In this document: in pieces, positions 10,480 through 21,835 of the stretch
Position numbering within the stretch: position 1 is the first letter of the stretch
Layout of the letters: every line of letters begins with the position of its first letter
Notes under the pieces: model-generated
Database searches by the model: none
What the model was told of the DNA's origin: nothing
What the model saw: only the letters and a program-made list of their open reading frames with translations
Translations under genes and position numbers: made by a program
Source: Locusta migratoria
Taxonomy: Eukaryota; Arthropoda; Insecta; Orthoptera; Acrididae
NCBI GenBank assembly: GCA_026315105.1
Contig: CM048750.1
Location: 110,701,297 to 110,765,296, forward strand
Reading direction: 5' to 3'
Length of the DNA stretch: 64,000 bases

Positions 10480-12515
10480 GATCACTCTCCATTGGTATAA
10501 TATTTCACTTAACAATTAATATTTCTTGAACAAGAGAATGAAGTCCCACAAAAATAAAGGATAATTAACAAATATATAGGGAGGGTCCTAAGCTTAAACT
10601 TATTTAATGAAGATAACCATACTGCCAAATAACATATTAACATAATCTTTAACATCATATGACTAAATGAGACAGAACAGGAAAAATAACCTCATTAATA
10701 TTATATCAAAGTATGATCATAACATTCATCAAATGGAAATTTCAACAGAAAAAACTACAAGGATACAGAATGTAAGCCAGTACTTATCTTCAAGAGGAAA
10801 ACTTCATAGCAATGCTGAGAGGAACTTTAAATTAGAGCAGGATTAGTGCTATTCTTCTTCGCTGAGGAAATTAAGAGTTTTTGTGAAGGTTGGAAAGACG
10901 CAAAAATGACAAATAGATTGGTAAATCTCTCAAAAAGAAAAGTATGATGTCAGAATGATGTGTTTTTAAGAAACTTGGGTGAAAACTGAAGAAGACAGTA
11001 TGAGCTACCTTCTTCCACAGACTGTCAACTGATGAAAAATCAGTACACAACCTTTGCCCTCCTGGGCCTAATTCATGGTGCTATTACAACAATACCCAGT
11101 ACTCAAACAGTTCAGACAGCCAAAAACATTCCATCCCAGTAGAAGTCATGGATATCATATCATATCCAGAGACCTGGCAAATCCTGAATCATTGAAGAAG
11201 TCTGACTCAAAATCCCAATGAGTCATTCAGTAATAAAATATGGACTCACTCACCAAAAAATGTTTGTGTTGATTGAAGGCACTAAAGTGAGAGAGGGGTC
11301 AGTGATGACGTTATTGCTTTTAATGATTGGCAACATTGTTAGGGTGAAAGTGCTACAGCACATAGGAATTAATCCTGGAGCAAACTGCATCAGAGAGCTT
11401 GATTGGATGGACACGGTTAACATTGATAAAGCAAAGCATGCAGCACAATTGGCCACTAAGGAGTCTAGAAGAAAAAGCTTGGAAAAAGATCAAGAGGATG
11501 ATATGCAGTATGGTGCAGAGTGCTTCCAAGTGACTAAAAATAAAAAAAAATTAAGCATATATTAAGTGAGTTACAGTCTTTTGAAACTTTAGAAGCTGTT
11601 CCTGAAAATTTACATTTATGTTTCATTTTCCCCTAAATCTCAGAAACCACTTTCAGTAGAGTATTCAAATTTTCAAGGAGTAATAACTTACATATTCCTG
11701 AGTCTACTGAACTAAAAGAAAAACATAATGTTTTGCACAATTAAAATTATTTAAAATAACTTACACAAAAATATTACAGAAAATTTTAATCATGTAATTA
11801 AAGAATTGTATTTCAGAAAGAAAGCAATAGCTGAAATGCAATTATCATAGTTCAGTAAACTCAGAACATACAATTTAATGTCCTGTAAAAGTTTTATGTC
11901 AATGGCTACAGTGGTTCCTGAAATACATGGAAGCTAAATAACAAAATTGAACATTGTCGGGATAGGATGTCCAACTCACCTTAAATGAAATGAAATTCAA
12001 TAAAAACTAAAAATGTTTGCATAGCACATGGCAAATGAATGACATTACCACTTATGTTGTTACAATTTTAACTACACTTTCTTAAAATAAATAAATAAAA
12101 TACAGGAACCAAAAACTTGCCATTTCTGTAGCCTGGCGGGCTGTGTGTTTTATAAATCATATTTATAAACACACAAACACGGCAAGTTTTTAAAAAAAGA
12201 AGTTGAAAATAGCAACATTATAAGTGGCAATGTGTTACAGGAAACATATGAAGACAGCAAATTAAAAACCTGAGTAATCTCAATAGTTAGTTTTATTCAG
12301 AATAAAGTAAATCCATAGCATGAAAATAGTTCATGATCAAGTTTAGTAGAAACCACACAAAAATGTAAAACAAAACAAAAAATTCCCGAAAAGTTGACCA
12401 CTGAAGATGCTTTCAAATAAAGCAAAATGTGTCTGGTCAGATTTAGACTAATTTACAGATGCAAAAGACAGTAATCTAACCTAAACAAGCAAAAAACTTT
12501 TACTTATAAATTGTC
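10480..12515. other. AT-rich intron sequence, nothing recognised
   Basis: I see no exon compatible in phase with its neighbours, no RNA gene and no complete element. One 115-codon plus-strand open frame (11218-11565) has no recognisable motif and is probably chance or an old repeat. Confidence 0.5.
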
Positions 12516-12519
12516 AGGT

Positions 12520-12745
12520 TAACAGAAAAAGATTGAGTCATTTACTAACCTGGGACCTTTGCCTTTCACAGGCATTCACTCTAATGACTGAGCTATCCCA
12601 GCATGCTTCATGGTACGTCCTCACAATTTTACTTCTGCCAGTACCTCGCCTGGGCTCAGTCGGTAGAGCGCTTGCCCGCAAAAGGCAAAGGTCCCAGGTT
12701 CAAGTTCTGGTTCTGGCACACAATTTTAATCTACCAGGAAGTTTC
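12520..12745. mobile_element. Head-to-head pair of tRNA-like SINE heads (family D)
   Basis: The right half (12648-12720, plus) has an A-box-like ctcagtcggtagagcgc and a B-box-like ggttcaagttc around an anticodon-like stem ttgcc/ggcaa. The left half (12606-12540, minus) has gatagctcagtcattagagt and the same aaaggcaaaggtcccaggtt. Two related tRNA-like heads therefore face away from each other over a 40-bp spacer. Neither is a plausible functional tRNA, since the acceptor stems do not close. Confidence 0.65.
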
Positions 12746-12815
12746 AAGACTGTGTGTGTTTATAAAATATAAAACCATTGGGGAAAAAAATCACAGAACA
12801 AACACCCCCCACCCC

Positions 12816-12821
12816 AACACA

Positions 12822-12868
<47 letters not shown>
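12816..12868. repeat. (AC)n microsatellite
   Basis: A nearly pure AC array with a few AT interruptions, within the host intron. Confidence 0.92.
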
Positions 12869-12872
<4 letters not shown>

Positions 12873-13534
12873 ATCACTTTTCCCTCTATAAGCTAGAACT
12901 ACTGTACCTATTTGTTCATTGTGACATATTTACCTAAATGCATTTAAGGACAGCGCAATAAAATGGCTTATTGGCATTTTATAAAGTATGTGCTTGAAAG
13001 ACAAATATTATAGGATACACCCCGATATAACGGTTGTGGCGTAAAACTGATTTGTAGATTAACCAAAGAACTATGGTGGTTTGAGACTGAGAATTTGGCT
13101 ATCATTGGTGAAGTCAAGGACTGTGAATGTGAAAAAAAAGGCTGTGGAGACAGATTAAGCTTAAGCGTAGCCTGCTCAGTTTTTCCGTGTACCATATTTA
13201 ATGCAATTAGCAATATTTCATGCACCTTTCATAATACATTCTTTTAAAGTTAATAGTACTGCTTTCTGCTGACAACATCAATTTTGCCGACACTTTTATC
13301 AGGAAAAATAGCGCTAGAATGATGCAAATGACATCAGTAAATTGATGCAAATGCCAGATTTTGGAGAAATTTTTGATGTGGAGCATTAGTTACACAGCAT
13401 ATTTAACATTAGGCTAGAATAAATACAAAACTCCCAAATACGGCAGCTTATCTTTGTTTGGTCTAATACTCTCTGTTACAATTAAATATGTATGACTTGA
13501 TGTGCTATAATGGTGAGAAAGAGTGAGTGGTGTT

Positions 13535-13595
13535 TATGTGTGTGTGTGTGTGTGTGAGTGAGGGGGGGGGGGGGAGATTGTGCATGCGGGGTAGA

Positions 13596-13626
<31 letters not shown>

Positions 13627-13640
13627 GGGGGGGGGGGGCG
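13535..13640. repeat. (TG)n, poly-G and poly-T runs
   Basis: A TG array is followed by about 13 G, then about 28 T and about 11 G. The compound simple repeat lies upstream of a Penelope-like box (13790-13825) with tatcgacgagccggtcc and GGTAAGTC. Confidence 0.9.
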
Positions 13641-13784
13641 GGGTGATTTGAGTTCAGCATGTAAGTCTCCATTTAAAAAGTAATTTTCCACCTGTTACAT
13701 CTTAATGCATTTTATTTATTTTATTTTCATTGAGAATGTGAGATTCCATGGCTGAGATTCCATTGTCGACAGGCACAAATAATT

Positions 13785-13845
13785 TGTGCCTATCGACGAG
13801 CCGGTCCTTTTGGTAAGTCATCCGATTTCTATTTTTTATATTTTT
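13785..13845 (+). mobile_element. Penelope-like terminal box fragment
   Basis: The string tatcgacgagccggtccttt followed by tggtaagtcatc (13793-13822) matches the plus-strand copy at 176-205. Only the last few tens of bases of the element are present. It ends about 50 bp from the host exon E donor. Confidence 0.55.
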
Positions 13846-13892
13846 TAAAAATAATTACAGTGATACAAATCCTCTGTCCCGACTTCCCTCAC

Positions 13893-14041
13893 CTGGAGAC
13901 TCCTGATGGTGGGAGGGTGAGGCTCTTGGGCTTCTCTTTGCCTTCTCTCTCCGCTCTTTGTCCCTTTCCCTCTCTTGTTGTTCCCTCTCACGTTCCTTCT
14001 CTTCTTCACGAAGACGTCTGTGTTCTTCCTCCAATTTCAGA
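13893..14041 (-). CDS. Host gene exon E: Arg-Glu-rich charged helix
   Basis: This 149-bp exon is bounded by a ttttttcag acceptor and a CCAG|GTGAGG donor. It joins exon D through CG|T (Arg) and leaves one base for exon F. It encodes a long alternating charged helix: LKLEEEHRRLREEEKERERE, then QQERERDKERREKAKRSP, and finishes with Ser/Pro/His residues. Arg-Glu dipeptide runs are the hallmark that gave RERE/Atrophin its name, but similar blocks occur in BAHCC1/TNRC18-type and splicing proteins. A single stable helix or coiled coil of about 35 residues is expected. Confidence 0.88.
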
Positions 14042-14430
14042 CTGAAAAAATGGTTAGAAACAATCTTTTGAGATATAAATCATTATAACCAGAAGTCAAA
14101 CATTCCAAAAATGAAGAGTAACAAGCTGTTACAAATCTGATACAATAATGAGACTATGCTTGCTGCCCAAAATGTTTTCAGCCATCAAAATACACACACC
14201 CACACATATATATTAAGAAAGCATATTTCCTACAAATTCCATCACTTGCTAACTTCAATCACTCACTACCAAGATCACTCTTCAGCTGTGAAAACCCAGA
14301 ACAAATGGGAAAAAAAATCACTAAATAATATGGAATGGCTACATCATTCACAGCAAATTGCTTAGAAGACTTCTAGTCTGTACAAAAATGTGTGATGTCT
14401 GCTGTTCAGAATGTACCTAAATTTCTACGA

Positions 14431-14564
14431 CTGTTGTTGATGTTCAACATTCATAGAATATATGACATCAACTGTGATTGGGCAAAGCTGAAAATGTGTA
14501 CCCAGCTTTGCCCAATCGCAGTTGATGTCATATATTCTATGAATGTTGAATAATAACAACTGCA
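14431..14564. ncRNA. Near-perfect long hairpin in host intron (candidate hairpin RNA or MITE)
   Basis: Arms 14443-14490 and 14503-14550 are 48 bases each and complementary with one mismatch, around a 12-base loop. Pairing continues more loosely on both sides for roughly 12 bases. Because the host gene is transcribed through it, a stable RNA hairpin would form. Its size suits a precursor of small RNAs, but a short foldback transposon relict is equally possible. There is no sign of an independent promoter. Confidence 0.6.
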
Positions 14565-15345
14565 GGATCAGAAGTGACGTCTGTTCTCTCGGAGCAGACC
14601 CACATGTATATATGTTGTTGATGTCTCCAACTATTATTACTTTTACACTGCTCAGCACAGCCTCTATGGCTAGTTCCAATTTGGAGCAGTAGCTAAAAAA
14701 ATATTTTGATAACAGTCATGGAGCAGCCTACTGAATTTTGAGGTCATCCCTTTCAGGCTGCTTCTGCATTTTGAATGACTTTTTATCTTCTATTTTTAAA
14801 ACTAATATTACAGTTATACACAACTAATCTACTTTCAGTCCCAAACAGCTTCATTCATAAAAATTGCACATAAAGACATTTAATTAGATTAGATTAGATT
14901 AATACTTGTTCCTTAGATCATGTATACGACATTTCGTAATGATGTGGAACGTGTCAGTTTAGTAAATTTTGTCTATACTTGACAATCTATATTTTAAGAA
15001 TTTTTTTGTAAATTTTTTTATTTTTTTTTTATTTTTTTTATTTTTTTATATATTTTTTTATGTTTTATCTAAAAATTCATCTACATTGTAGAAGGAGTTG
15101 CCATTCAGAAATTCCTTTAATTTCTTTTTAAATACTAGTTGGCTTTTTATATACTAGTTGGCTATCTGTCAGACTTTTGATGCTACTTGGTAAGTGACCA
15201 AAGACTTTTGTGGCAGCATAATTCACCCCTTTTTGAGCCAAAGTTAGATTTAACCTTGAATAGTGAATATCATCCTTTCTCCTAGTGTCGTAGCTATGCA
15301 CACTGCTATTACTTTTGAATTGAGTCGGATTGTTAATAACAAATT

Positions 15346-18039
15346 TCATGAGTGAATATATATATATTGTGAAGCTACAGTGAGTATCCCTAGATCCCTA
15401 AATAAATGTCTGCAGGATGCTTTTGGGTGGGCTCCAGCAATTATTCTGATTACACGCTTTTGTGCAATGAATACTTTTTTATTCAATGTTGAATTGCCCC
15501 AGAATATGATCCCATATGAAAGCAGTGAATGAAAATAGGCGTAGTAAGCTAATTTACTGAAATTTATATCACCAAATTTTGCAATGACTCTGATAGCATA
15601 AGTAGCTGAACTCAGACGTTTCAGGAGATCTTCAATATGTTTCTTCCAATTCAGTCCCTCGTCAATGCAAACACCTAAAAATTTTGAATATTCTACCTTA
15701 GCTACAGATTTATGTTCAAAGTCTAAATTTATTAATGGTGTCATGCCATTTACTGTATGAAACTGTATATACTGGGTTTTATCAAAGTTTAATGAGAGTC
15801 CATTTGTAGAGAACCACTTAATGACTTTCTGGAAGATGTCATTTACAATTTCATCAGTTAATTCCTGTTTGTCAGGTGTGATAGCTATACTTGTATCATC
15901 AGCAAAAAGTACTAGCTTAGCATCTTCATGTATGTAGAATGGCAAGTTATTAATATATATTAAGAACAGCAAAGGACCCAAGACTGAACCTTGTGGGACC
16001 CCATTTTTAATAACTCCCCAGTTAGAAGAATTAATTGTCTCATCTACATCATGTGAACTGCTTATTTCAACTTTCTGCACTCTTCCAGTTAAGTATGATT
16101 TAAACCATTTGTGCACTGTCCCACTCATACCACAATACTTAAGCTTATCTAGAAGAATCCCATGATTTACACAATCAAAAGCCTTTGAAAGATCACAAAA
16201 AATCCCTACTGGTGATGTCCGGTTATTCAAAGCATTTAATATTTCATCAGTGAAGGTGTATATAGCATTTTCAGTTGAAAAGCTTTTTTGAAAACCAAAC
16301 TGACATTTTGTTAGAACTTTATTTATGCTAATATGTGAAGCAACTCGAGAATACATAACTTTTTCAAAAATCTTTGATAAAGCTGTCAGAAGTGAGATGG
16401 GCCGGTAGTTGTTGACATCGTATGTATCCCCTTTTTTATGCAAAGGTTTAACGATAGCATATTTCAGTCTATCTGGGAAAATACCCTGCTTTAATGACCT
16501 ATTACAAATATGACTGAGAATCCTACTTATCTCCTAGGAACTAGTTTTTAATATCCTGCTCGAAATGCCATCAATTCCATATGACCGTTTACTCTTGAGA
16601 GAGTTTATTATTTTCCTAATTTCTGAAGGTGAGGTGGGTGGAATTTCAATTGTATCAAATTGTGTGGGTATGGCCTCTTCCATTAATTGCCTTGCTCCTT
16701 CTAATGAACATTTAGTTCCTATTTTCTCCACAACATTTAAAAAGTAATCATTAAAAATGTTTTCAACTTCTGACTTTTTGTTGATCAAGTTTTCATTTGT
16801 TTTGATGGTAATACCCTCTTCCTCTGCTCTTGGTTGCCCTGTCTCCCTTTTAATAATATTCCAAATTGTTTTAATTTTATTATCAGAGGAGCTAATCTCA
16901 GACATGATGCACATGCTTCTTGATTTTTTAATAACTTTTCTTAATGTAGCACAGTAGCTTTTATAATATTTTATTTTTTCTGGGTTATTACTCTTTCTTG
17001 CGGACAGATATAGTTCCCTTGTTCGGTTACACGATATTTTTATACCTTTAGTAAGCCATGGTTTTTTGCATGGTTTCTTAGAATTAAATTTTACTAATTT
17101 CTTGGGGAAACAGTTATCAAATACCCTTACAAATGTATCGTGAAATAAATTATATTTTAAATTAACATCAGGTTCCTTGTAAACCTCATCCCAGTGTAAC
17201 TGCTGTAGACTTTCTTTGAAATTTTTAGTTGTTAAGTCATTAATCGAGCGCACTATTCTGGTGGACAGTTTCGAATTACTGAACGGAGCTATTTCATATA
17301 CTGTTACTAGCTGTGCACCATGATCCGAAAGACCATTCTCAATGGGACAAGCATTTATGTTGTTAAACTTATCTTGGTCTATAAAAAAGTTATCTATCAA
17401 TGTACTGCTGTCCTTTACTACCCGAGTAGGAAAATCAATAACGGATGTCAGATTGAATGAGCCAAGTAAGACTTCCAGGTCTTTCTTCCTATTACACTCT
17501 TTCAGTTAATCTACATTGAAATCTCCACAAATAATAATTTGCTTCCCCCTATCTGACAGATAGCACAACAAGGCATCCAAGTTTTCCAGAAATAACTGAA
17601 AGTTCCCTGAAGGGGACCTATATACTGTTACAATTATAAGATAATCATCATTAATTTTAAGCTGGCAGGCACATGCTTCAATATGCTGCTCTACACAAAA
17701 CTTTTTTGTTTCTAAATTTTTTACACTGTGATAGCTTTTGGCATATATGGCAGCTCCTCCTCTTATCATATTATCTCTACTTACATTTGAGACTAATTTA
17801 TATCCACTGACATTCACATTTTCCATACCGGTGACAATGTGATGCTCAGACAGGCATAGTATATCTATTACATTATCAGTTTCTATAGCATCTAAACAAA
17901 CTAAAAGCTCATCTATTTTATTCTTTAGTCCCCCAATATTCTGGTGAAAAATGCTAACATTATTTTTTACTTTACTTCTCTGAGAAATATTTGATTTTTC
18001 AACATTTTTAGCACCTGCCTGCCTGAGCTCACTGGACAC
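15346..18039 (-). pseudogene. LINE ORF2: AP endonuclease and reverse transcriptase
   Basis: The N-terminal part is an APE-type nuclease: FHQNIGGLKNKIDELL, LCLSEHH, and GDFNVD with its metal-binding Asp/Asn, then LSDHGAQL. The RT follows with NYRPISLL, FCDLSKAFDCVNHGILLDKL, GVPQGSVLGPLLFLIYINNL and the catalytic FADDTS. The C-terminal half ends in a SCRHLFRDLGILTV block typical of Jockey-superfamily RTs. Two in-frame stops make it non-functional as written; both would need to be read through. The rest of the frame is well kept, so the copy is not old. Confidence 0.85.
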
Positions 18040-18049
18040 TGATCTTAGC

Positions 18050-18560
18050 CTAAAAAAGAATTGCAGTGTCCCCCCTTAAGGACTTTGCTATCAACCCAGC
18101 TAGTTTCCCCTTCCCTTTCCTATTGAGATGTAGGCCATGTCTAGTGAAATCCCACCTATCAATAGCATCCACAGGAACCAAACCGATGTCCGACAGAGTG
18201 TCCACCCTAAGCAGTTGATCAATCTCCATATTGACTCTCCTGACGGAGCGGTTCAATTGGGGTTGATCGTACCGCATGAAAATAGGCAACAGTCCAACAT
18301 TTGTCTGGGTCGTTGCAGAAGCTATTTTAACCAGGTCTCAATCAATATTGTAGCCCTGATCCCTATCAATACTGTTTCCCACCCCACCCACTATAACAAC
18401 ATGATCCTGTTTTGTGAAACCCTTACACAAGGAACCTATATCCTCTACCACCTGGCTTAGACCTGCACTGGGCTTGAAAATGTTTGTGACCTGGTACCTG
18501 TCACCTAGTTTTTCCTGTAAAATCTGGCCCACACCTCTTCCATGACTACTTCCTAACAAC
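18050..18560 (-). pseudogene. LINE ORF1, SGNH-hydrolase (esterase)-like, partial
   Basis: Two overlapping frames cover this part: one with LLGSSHGRGVGQIL and DHVVIVGGVGNS, the other ending with DFTRHGLHLNRKGKGKLA. The GSSH near the start, the GGVGNS block and the late HGLHLN are where the Ser, Gly/Asn and His boxes of SGNH esterases are expected; CR1-type LINEs are known to carry such an ORF1. A frameshift near 18290-18340 separates the halves. The frame ends at TAG (18052-18050), right behind a run of six T. Confidence 0.65.
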
Positions 18561-18649
18561 AGAACTTTCCTCCTACTATCTACTTTTTTTGAAACCGTTG
18601 GTTTCCTTGTGAAAGTCTGTTGCTTCCTAACTGCACCTACTTCTAATGG

Positions 18650-18774
18650 AAAGTGTAGCAGCTGGAGCTGACGGTTGGATTTGAAGTGCGACAGCCGGAA
18701 CTGACGGTTGCTTGCCTGTGTGATTGTGTGAATGTTCTATTTTCTGAAGAAGGCTATGGCCGATAGCTGAAGTG

Positions 18775-18828
<54 letters not shown>

Positions 18829-18960
18829 ATGTGCCTGTAGCAGCTCTTCATCATGTCTTTGCAGTGAGTTGTAATCTGTCCTCATTACATAATGACATTT
18901 TGTATTTTTTGTATTTTGAGTCAAGTTTCATAGGAATTGGTATATTTAAAAGATGTAGAT
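18650..18960 (+). mobile_element. CA-microsatellite foldback unit (single arm)
   Basis: It contains the CTGAAGA - A - GGCTATGGCC - GATA core (18744-18765), a (TG)n array at 18779-18827, then tttatgtgcctgtagcagct and gtgagttgtaat. The same order recurs at 19885-20010. It directly abuts the 5' truncation point of the LINE. Confidence 0.6.
18779..18827. repeat. (TG)n microsatellite
   Basis: A pure TG array of about 24 units inside the foldback unit. Confidence 0.95.
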
Positions 18961-19405
18961 GTGTTCTCTATTGGGACTAAGTAGTCTTGCTTTCCTGATT
19001 GGTTTATTTGGATGGAAATTTTTTATTTTTAAGAACCAGGTAGTTAATTGCTTAAGTAGAGTTCACCATCAAAAAAGTCAGTCTGAGAGGGGAGGCAATC
19101 ATGTATTAAAACTACCTAAGAAAGGCCTTGCAACAGTAATATAAAATAAGTAAAAATGAAACATTTCTGACATCCACACAAGATAGTTGACACAATTCAG
19201 AATCCACCCGCACACACACACACACGCACACACACCTTCTTCCTTCTCCCAACAACTTTTGGTAGTTTCCTCATTGAGAACATATATCTTATGTTACTGA
19301 GAAACTTCAAAATAGGTGCCCTCCTCAGCTGAAAACCTACAATTAAAACATAATTCTGTATTCAAGGGAAGAAGAATTTTACCAAATACTAGTAGTACAT
19401 CTTAC

Positions 19406-19561
19406 CGCTCATGCATGCCTGGTGATATAACTCCAAAGGGAGTCGGCAGCATATCAGGTGAATACCGTGGCAGTCCATAAAGGTAGGTTGTATGGGGCAT
19501 TGGTGGAAATATTGGTGTACGTAACATTCCACATCGATCCAAGCATAGCTGACCTTCCAGG
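19406..19561 (-). CDS. Host gene exon D: Pro/Tyr/Leu-rich conserved-looking patch
   Basis: This 156-bp exon follows ttatattccag and ends at GAGCG|GTAAGA. Its first base completes the Gly codon left open by exon C. It encodes about 52 residues: LEGQLCLDRCGMLRTP, then IFPPMPHTTYLYGLPRYSPD and MLPTPFGVISPGMHER. Unlike its neighbours it is not a simple-sequence segment; the mix of aromatic, Pro and Leu residues with two Cys suggests a real interaction motif. It would be the best probe for homology searches. It is too short for the six-frame open-frame survey to flag, and was found by following codon phase. Confidence 0.85.
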
Positions 19562-19624
19562 CTGGAATATAATGAAAAATAAATATTTATATAATAAAGC
19601 TTGTATTGTCATGTTAAAATACAT

Positions 19625-19684
19625 AAATTTAACAATATAATAATGAGAGTCACCACAAAGAGATTAAGAAAGGCACATAAAAAA

Positions 19685-19733
<49 letters not shown>

Positions 19734-20020
19734 CACATAAGCTATCAGCCATTAGCTTTCTTAAAAAAAGAGAGCATTCACACAATCACATTTCAAAGTC
19801 ACACAATCATCAATGACTGCCGCACTCCAAATCCACTCAGAGTATGGCAGCTGGAGATAATAGATGTGAGAATGTGAAGTGTGTTTGTGTGAATGTTTTC
19901 TCTTATTAAGAAGCCTAATGGCTGGTAGCTTAAGTGTTGTATGTGTGACTGTTTTATGTGCCTGTTGCTGCTCATCGTACATGTCTGTGGTGAGTTGTAA
20001 ACTATCCTTATTATTTACAA
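19625..20020. mobile_element. CA-microsatellite foldback, both arms
   Basis: The left arm (19635-19790) and right arm (19880-20015) are inverted relatives: both hold a version of aggcacataaaa, an AC tract, a taagctatcagccattagct-like stem and a cattcacacaa box. Only the left arm has a long (AC)n (19686-19732). It lies 65 bp upstream of host exon D. Confidence 0.65.
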
Positions 20021-20079
20021 TCCAATGGACCCACAGCACAGAAAATTTCTCTTAAGAGACATTATATAAATATTTTAAT

Positions 20080-20760
20080 GTGCTGCTATTTTTCACATTT
20101 TTTTATTATATTGTGATGGATCCATTTTGGCCAATGTGCCATCTTCAGACAATCTGCAAAATACACATAAAAAAATTTAAATAACATTTATGGTTTTCTT
20201 TTTATGCAGAAAGCCTATAATGATAGGCCAGTTTTTCGCTACATAAGTGTTTTACTTATGACCAAATTACATTAGTGGGCAATGACACACTGTCATATAA
20301 CTAAGGTGAAATTTGGATTCACACTGATCTTTCGTAATGTTTTAGTTGAAGTTTTTTTTAACTTATTTGATAGTTTGCTGTTTGACAGATGGGGAAAGAT
20401 ATTGTATGGTTATGTTGCTGCAGTAATTTTCGTTATTTGCAAGTGTATGGCCTTTGTGGTTGATGTGTCTGTAATACATATCTGTGACTTCTGGATGGTT
20501 ATGTTTATTAGTTATCTATGATAAACATAATGTTTTGAAAAGCTACCCAAAGACACTTTATGGTTTTTATGGTTGTCATTGCTATGGCATGTTTCATAAC
20601 AATTTACAAATGTATGAATGATTTTAGACATGTCTGTGGGTGGTTGTGAAAAAAGATAACGGATAAATTATGTATATTTCGCAGATTGTCTGAAGATGGC
20701 ATTTTAGCTGAAATGATTTATCAAAACATAATTTAAAAAATCTTGAAATTAGCATCACAT
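20080..20760. mobile_element. Foldback repeat in host intron
   Basis: The block gccatcttcagacaatctgc (20140-20159) reappears inverted at about 20677-20696, with flanking similarity of about 90-110 bp on each side. The 450 bp between arms are AT-rich and not coding. Confidence 0.65.
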
Positions 20761-21796
20761 TTGTATATTTATATAATATCGTCATTATATTGTTGAGTTC
20801 TGACCTGCAGTATTCATTAAAATACTGTGTTTACATCTTAATATTCACGCATAAGAGGTAATGCGACACAAAGCAAAGCATGTCGTTATACACAAGAGGT
20901 ACCGGTATTTGAAAAGAAAAAAAGAAAAAGAAAGACAGAACCTCATTATAGAAATATTCATGTTCAAGTGTTGTACTCATATGTAGTAAGGTGTATCAAT
21001 CTAGATTAAATTAGTTTTAACACAGGTCAATGAGTATCTTTACAACTTTGATCATGTACATTTCAGGTATGTGTTAAAAAGTGAAGGTTGATTTATGTAT
21101 TAAAAAATTTACAGTGCAGCACCTGATATTAAACTTTTAAAACAAACCAAAAATGTTGAAAGATACTGTAAAGAAAACATATTACATTTGTAAAGTGAGC
21201 ATAAACAAACGGCCGCAACCAAGTGAATAAACCAGCTGACCAATCAATCGATAGTTAAAAACAGTTGGTTGACTTGTTACTAGAACCATTCCTTCCAAGT
21301 GCTGCCAGTGAACACTATTTGTCCATTTACAATCAGTGATCTTATTGAAGTCTGTAATTTGGTAGTGTGACAGAATCGTGTGTCATGTAAATTTTTTCTG
21401 AAATAATAGTGTATTATTTGTCAAAGTGACTGATTAACGATGTTGATGAAATGACTCACAAGATAACAGATTATTTTGAAAAACCCGAGTAAACAGCCAG
21501 AAGCCTTGTAAGAAATCTGTTATTGTTTGTGCCACAGAAACTGAACCGGATTATGCATCAACAGTCTAAGATTTTGACAACACAATACAATTGCTAAGGT
21601 CATATCATTCTAAGGTATCATTTTATATAATACCACCTTCAGGCTATTGGATTTTTATTGGTAATAATTAGTGTAATAAAGTAAGATTATCAATATTATG
21701 TTTAATGTACAATTAGTATGATGGATTGTAAACATTATTAGAAATGGATTACATAGTTTATAAATTCTCTTATCTTTTAACTACTTTAAGCAACAC

Positions 21797-21835
<39 letters not shown>

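Larger units (their letters stand above)
14883..18650 (-). mobile_element. CR1/Jockey-type LINE with esterase-like ORF1, nearly full length
   Basis: Read on the minus strand, the element runs from an SGNH-esterase-like ORF1 (18560-18050) through AP endonuclease (18039-17506) and reverse transcriptase (to 15346) to a 3' end made of a repeated taatc pentamer (14883-14905). The endonuclease and RT stay in a single frame for about 900 codons with only two internal stops (17506-17508 and 16534-16536), then shift frame near 15346. It is 5'-truncated next to a CA-rich foldback unit. It sits in the host intron in the same orientation as the gene. Confidence 0.85.

Noticed and set aside
11218..11565. 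115-codon plus-strand open frame in a host intron
   Set aside because: No recognisable motif or neighbouring element parts; could be a chance frame or a very old repeat.
12648..12720. Possible functional tRNA gene
   Set aside because: The A- and B-box are present but acceptor stem and anticodon arm do not form a proper cloverleaf, and a related inverted copy lies next to it, so it is a SINE head.
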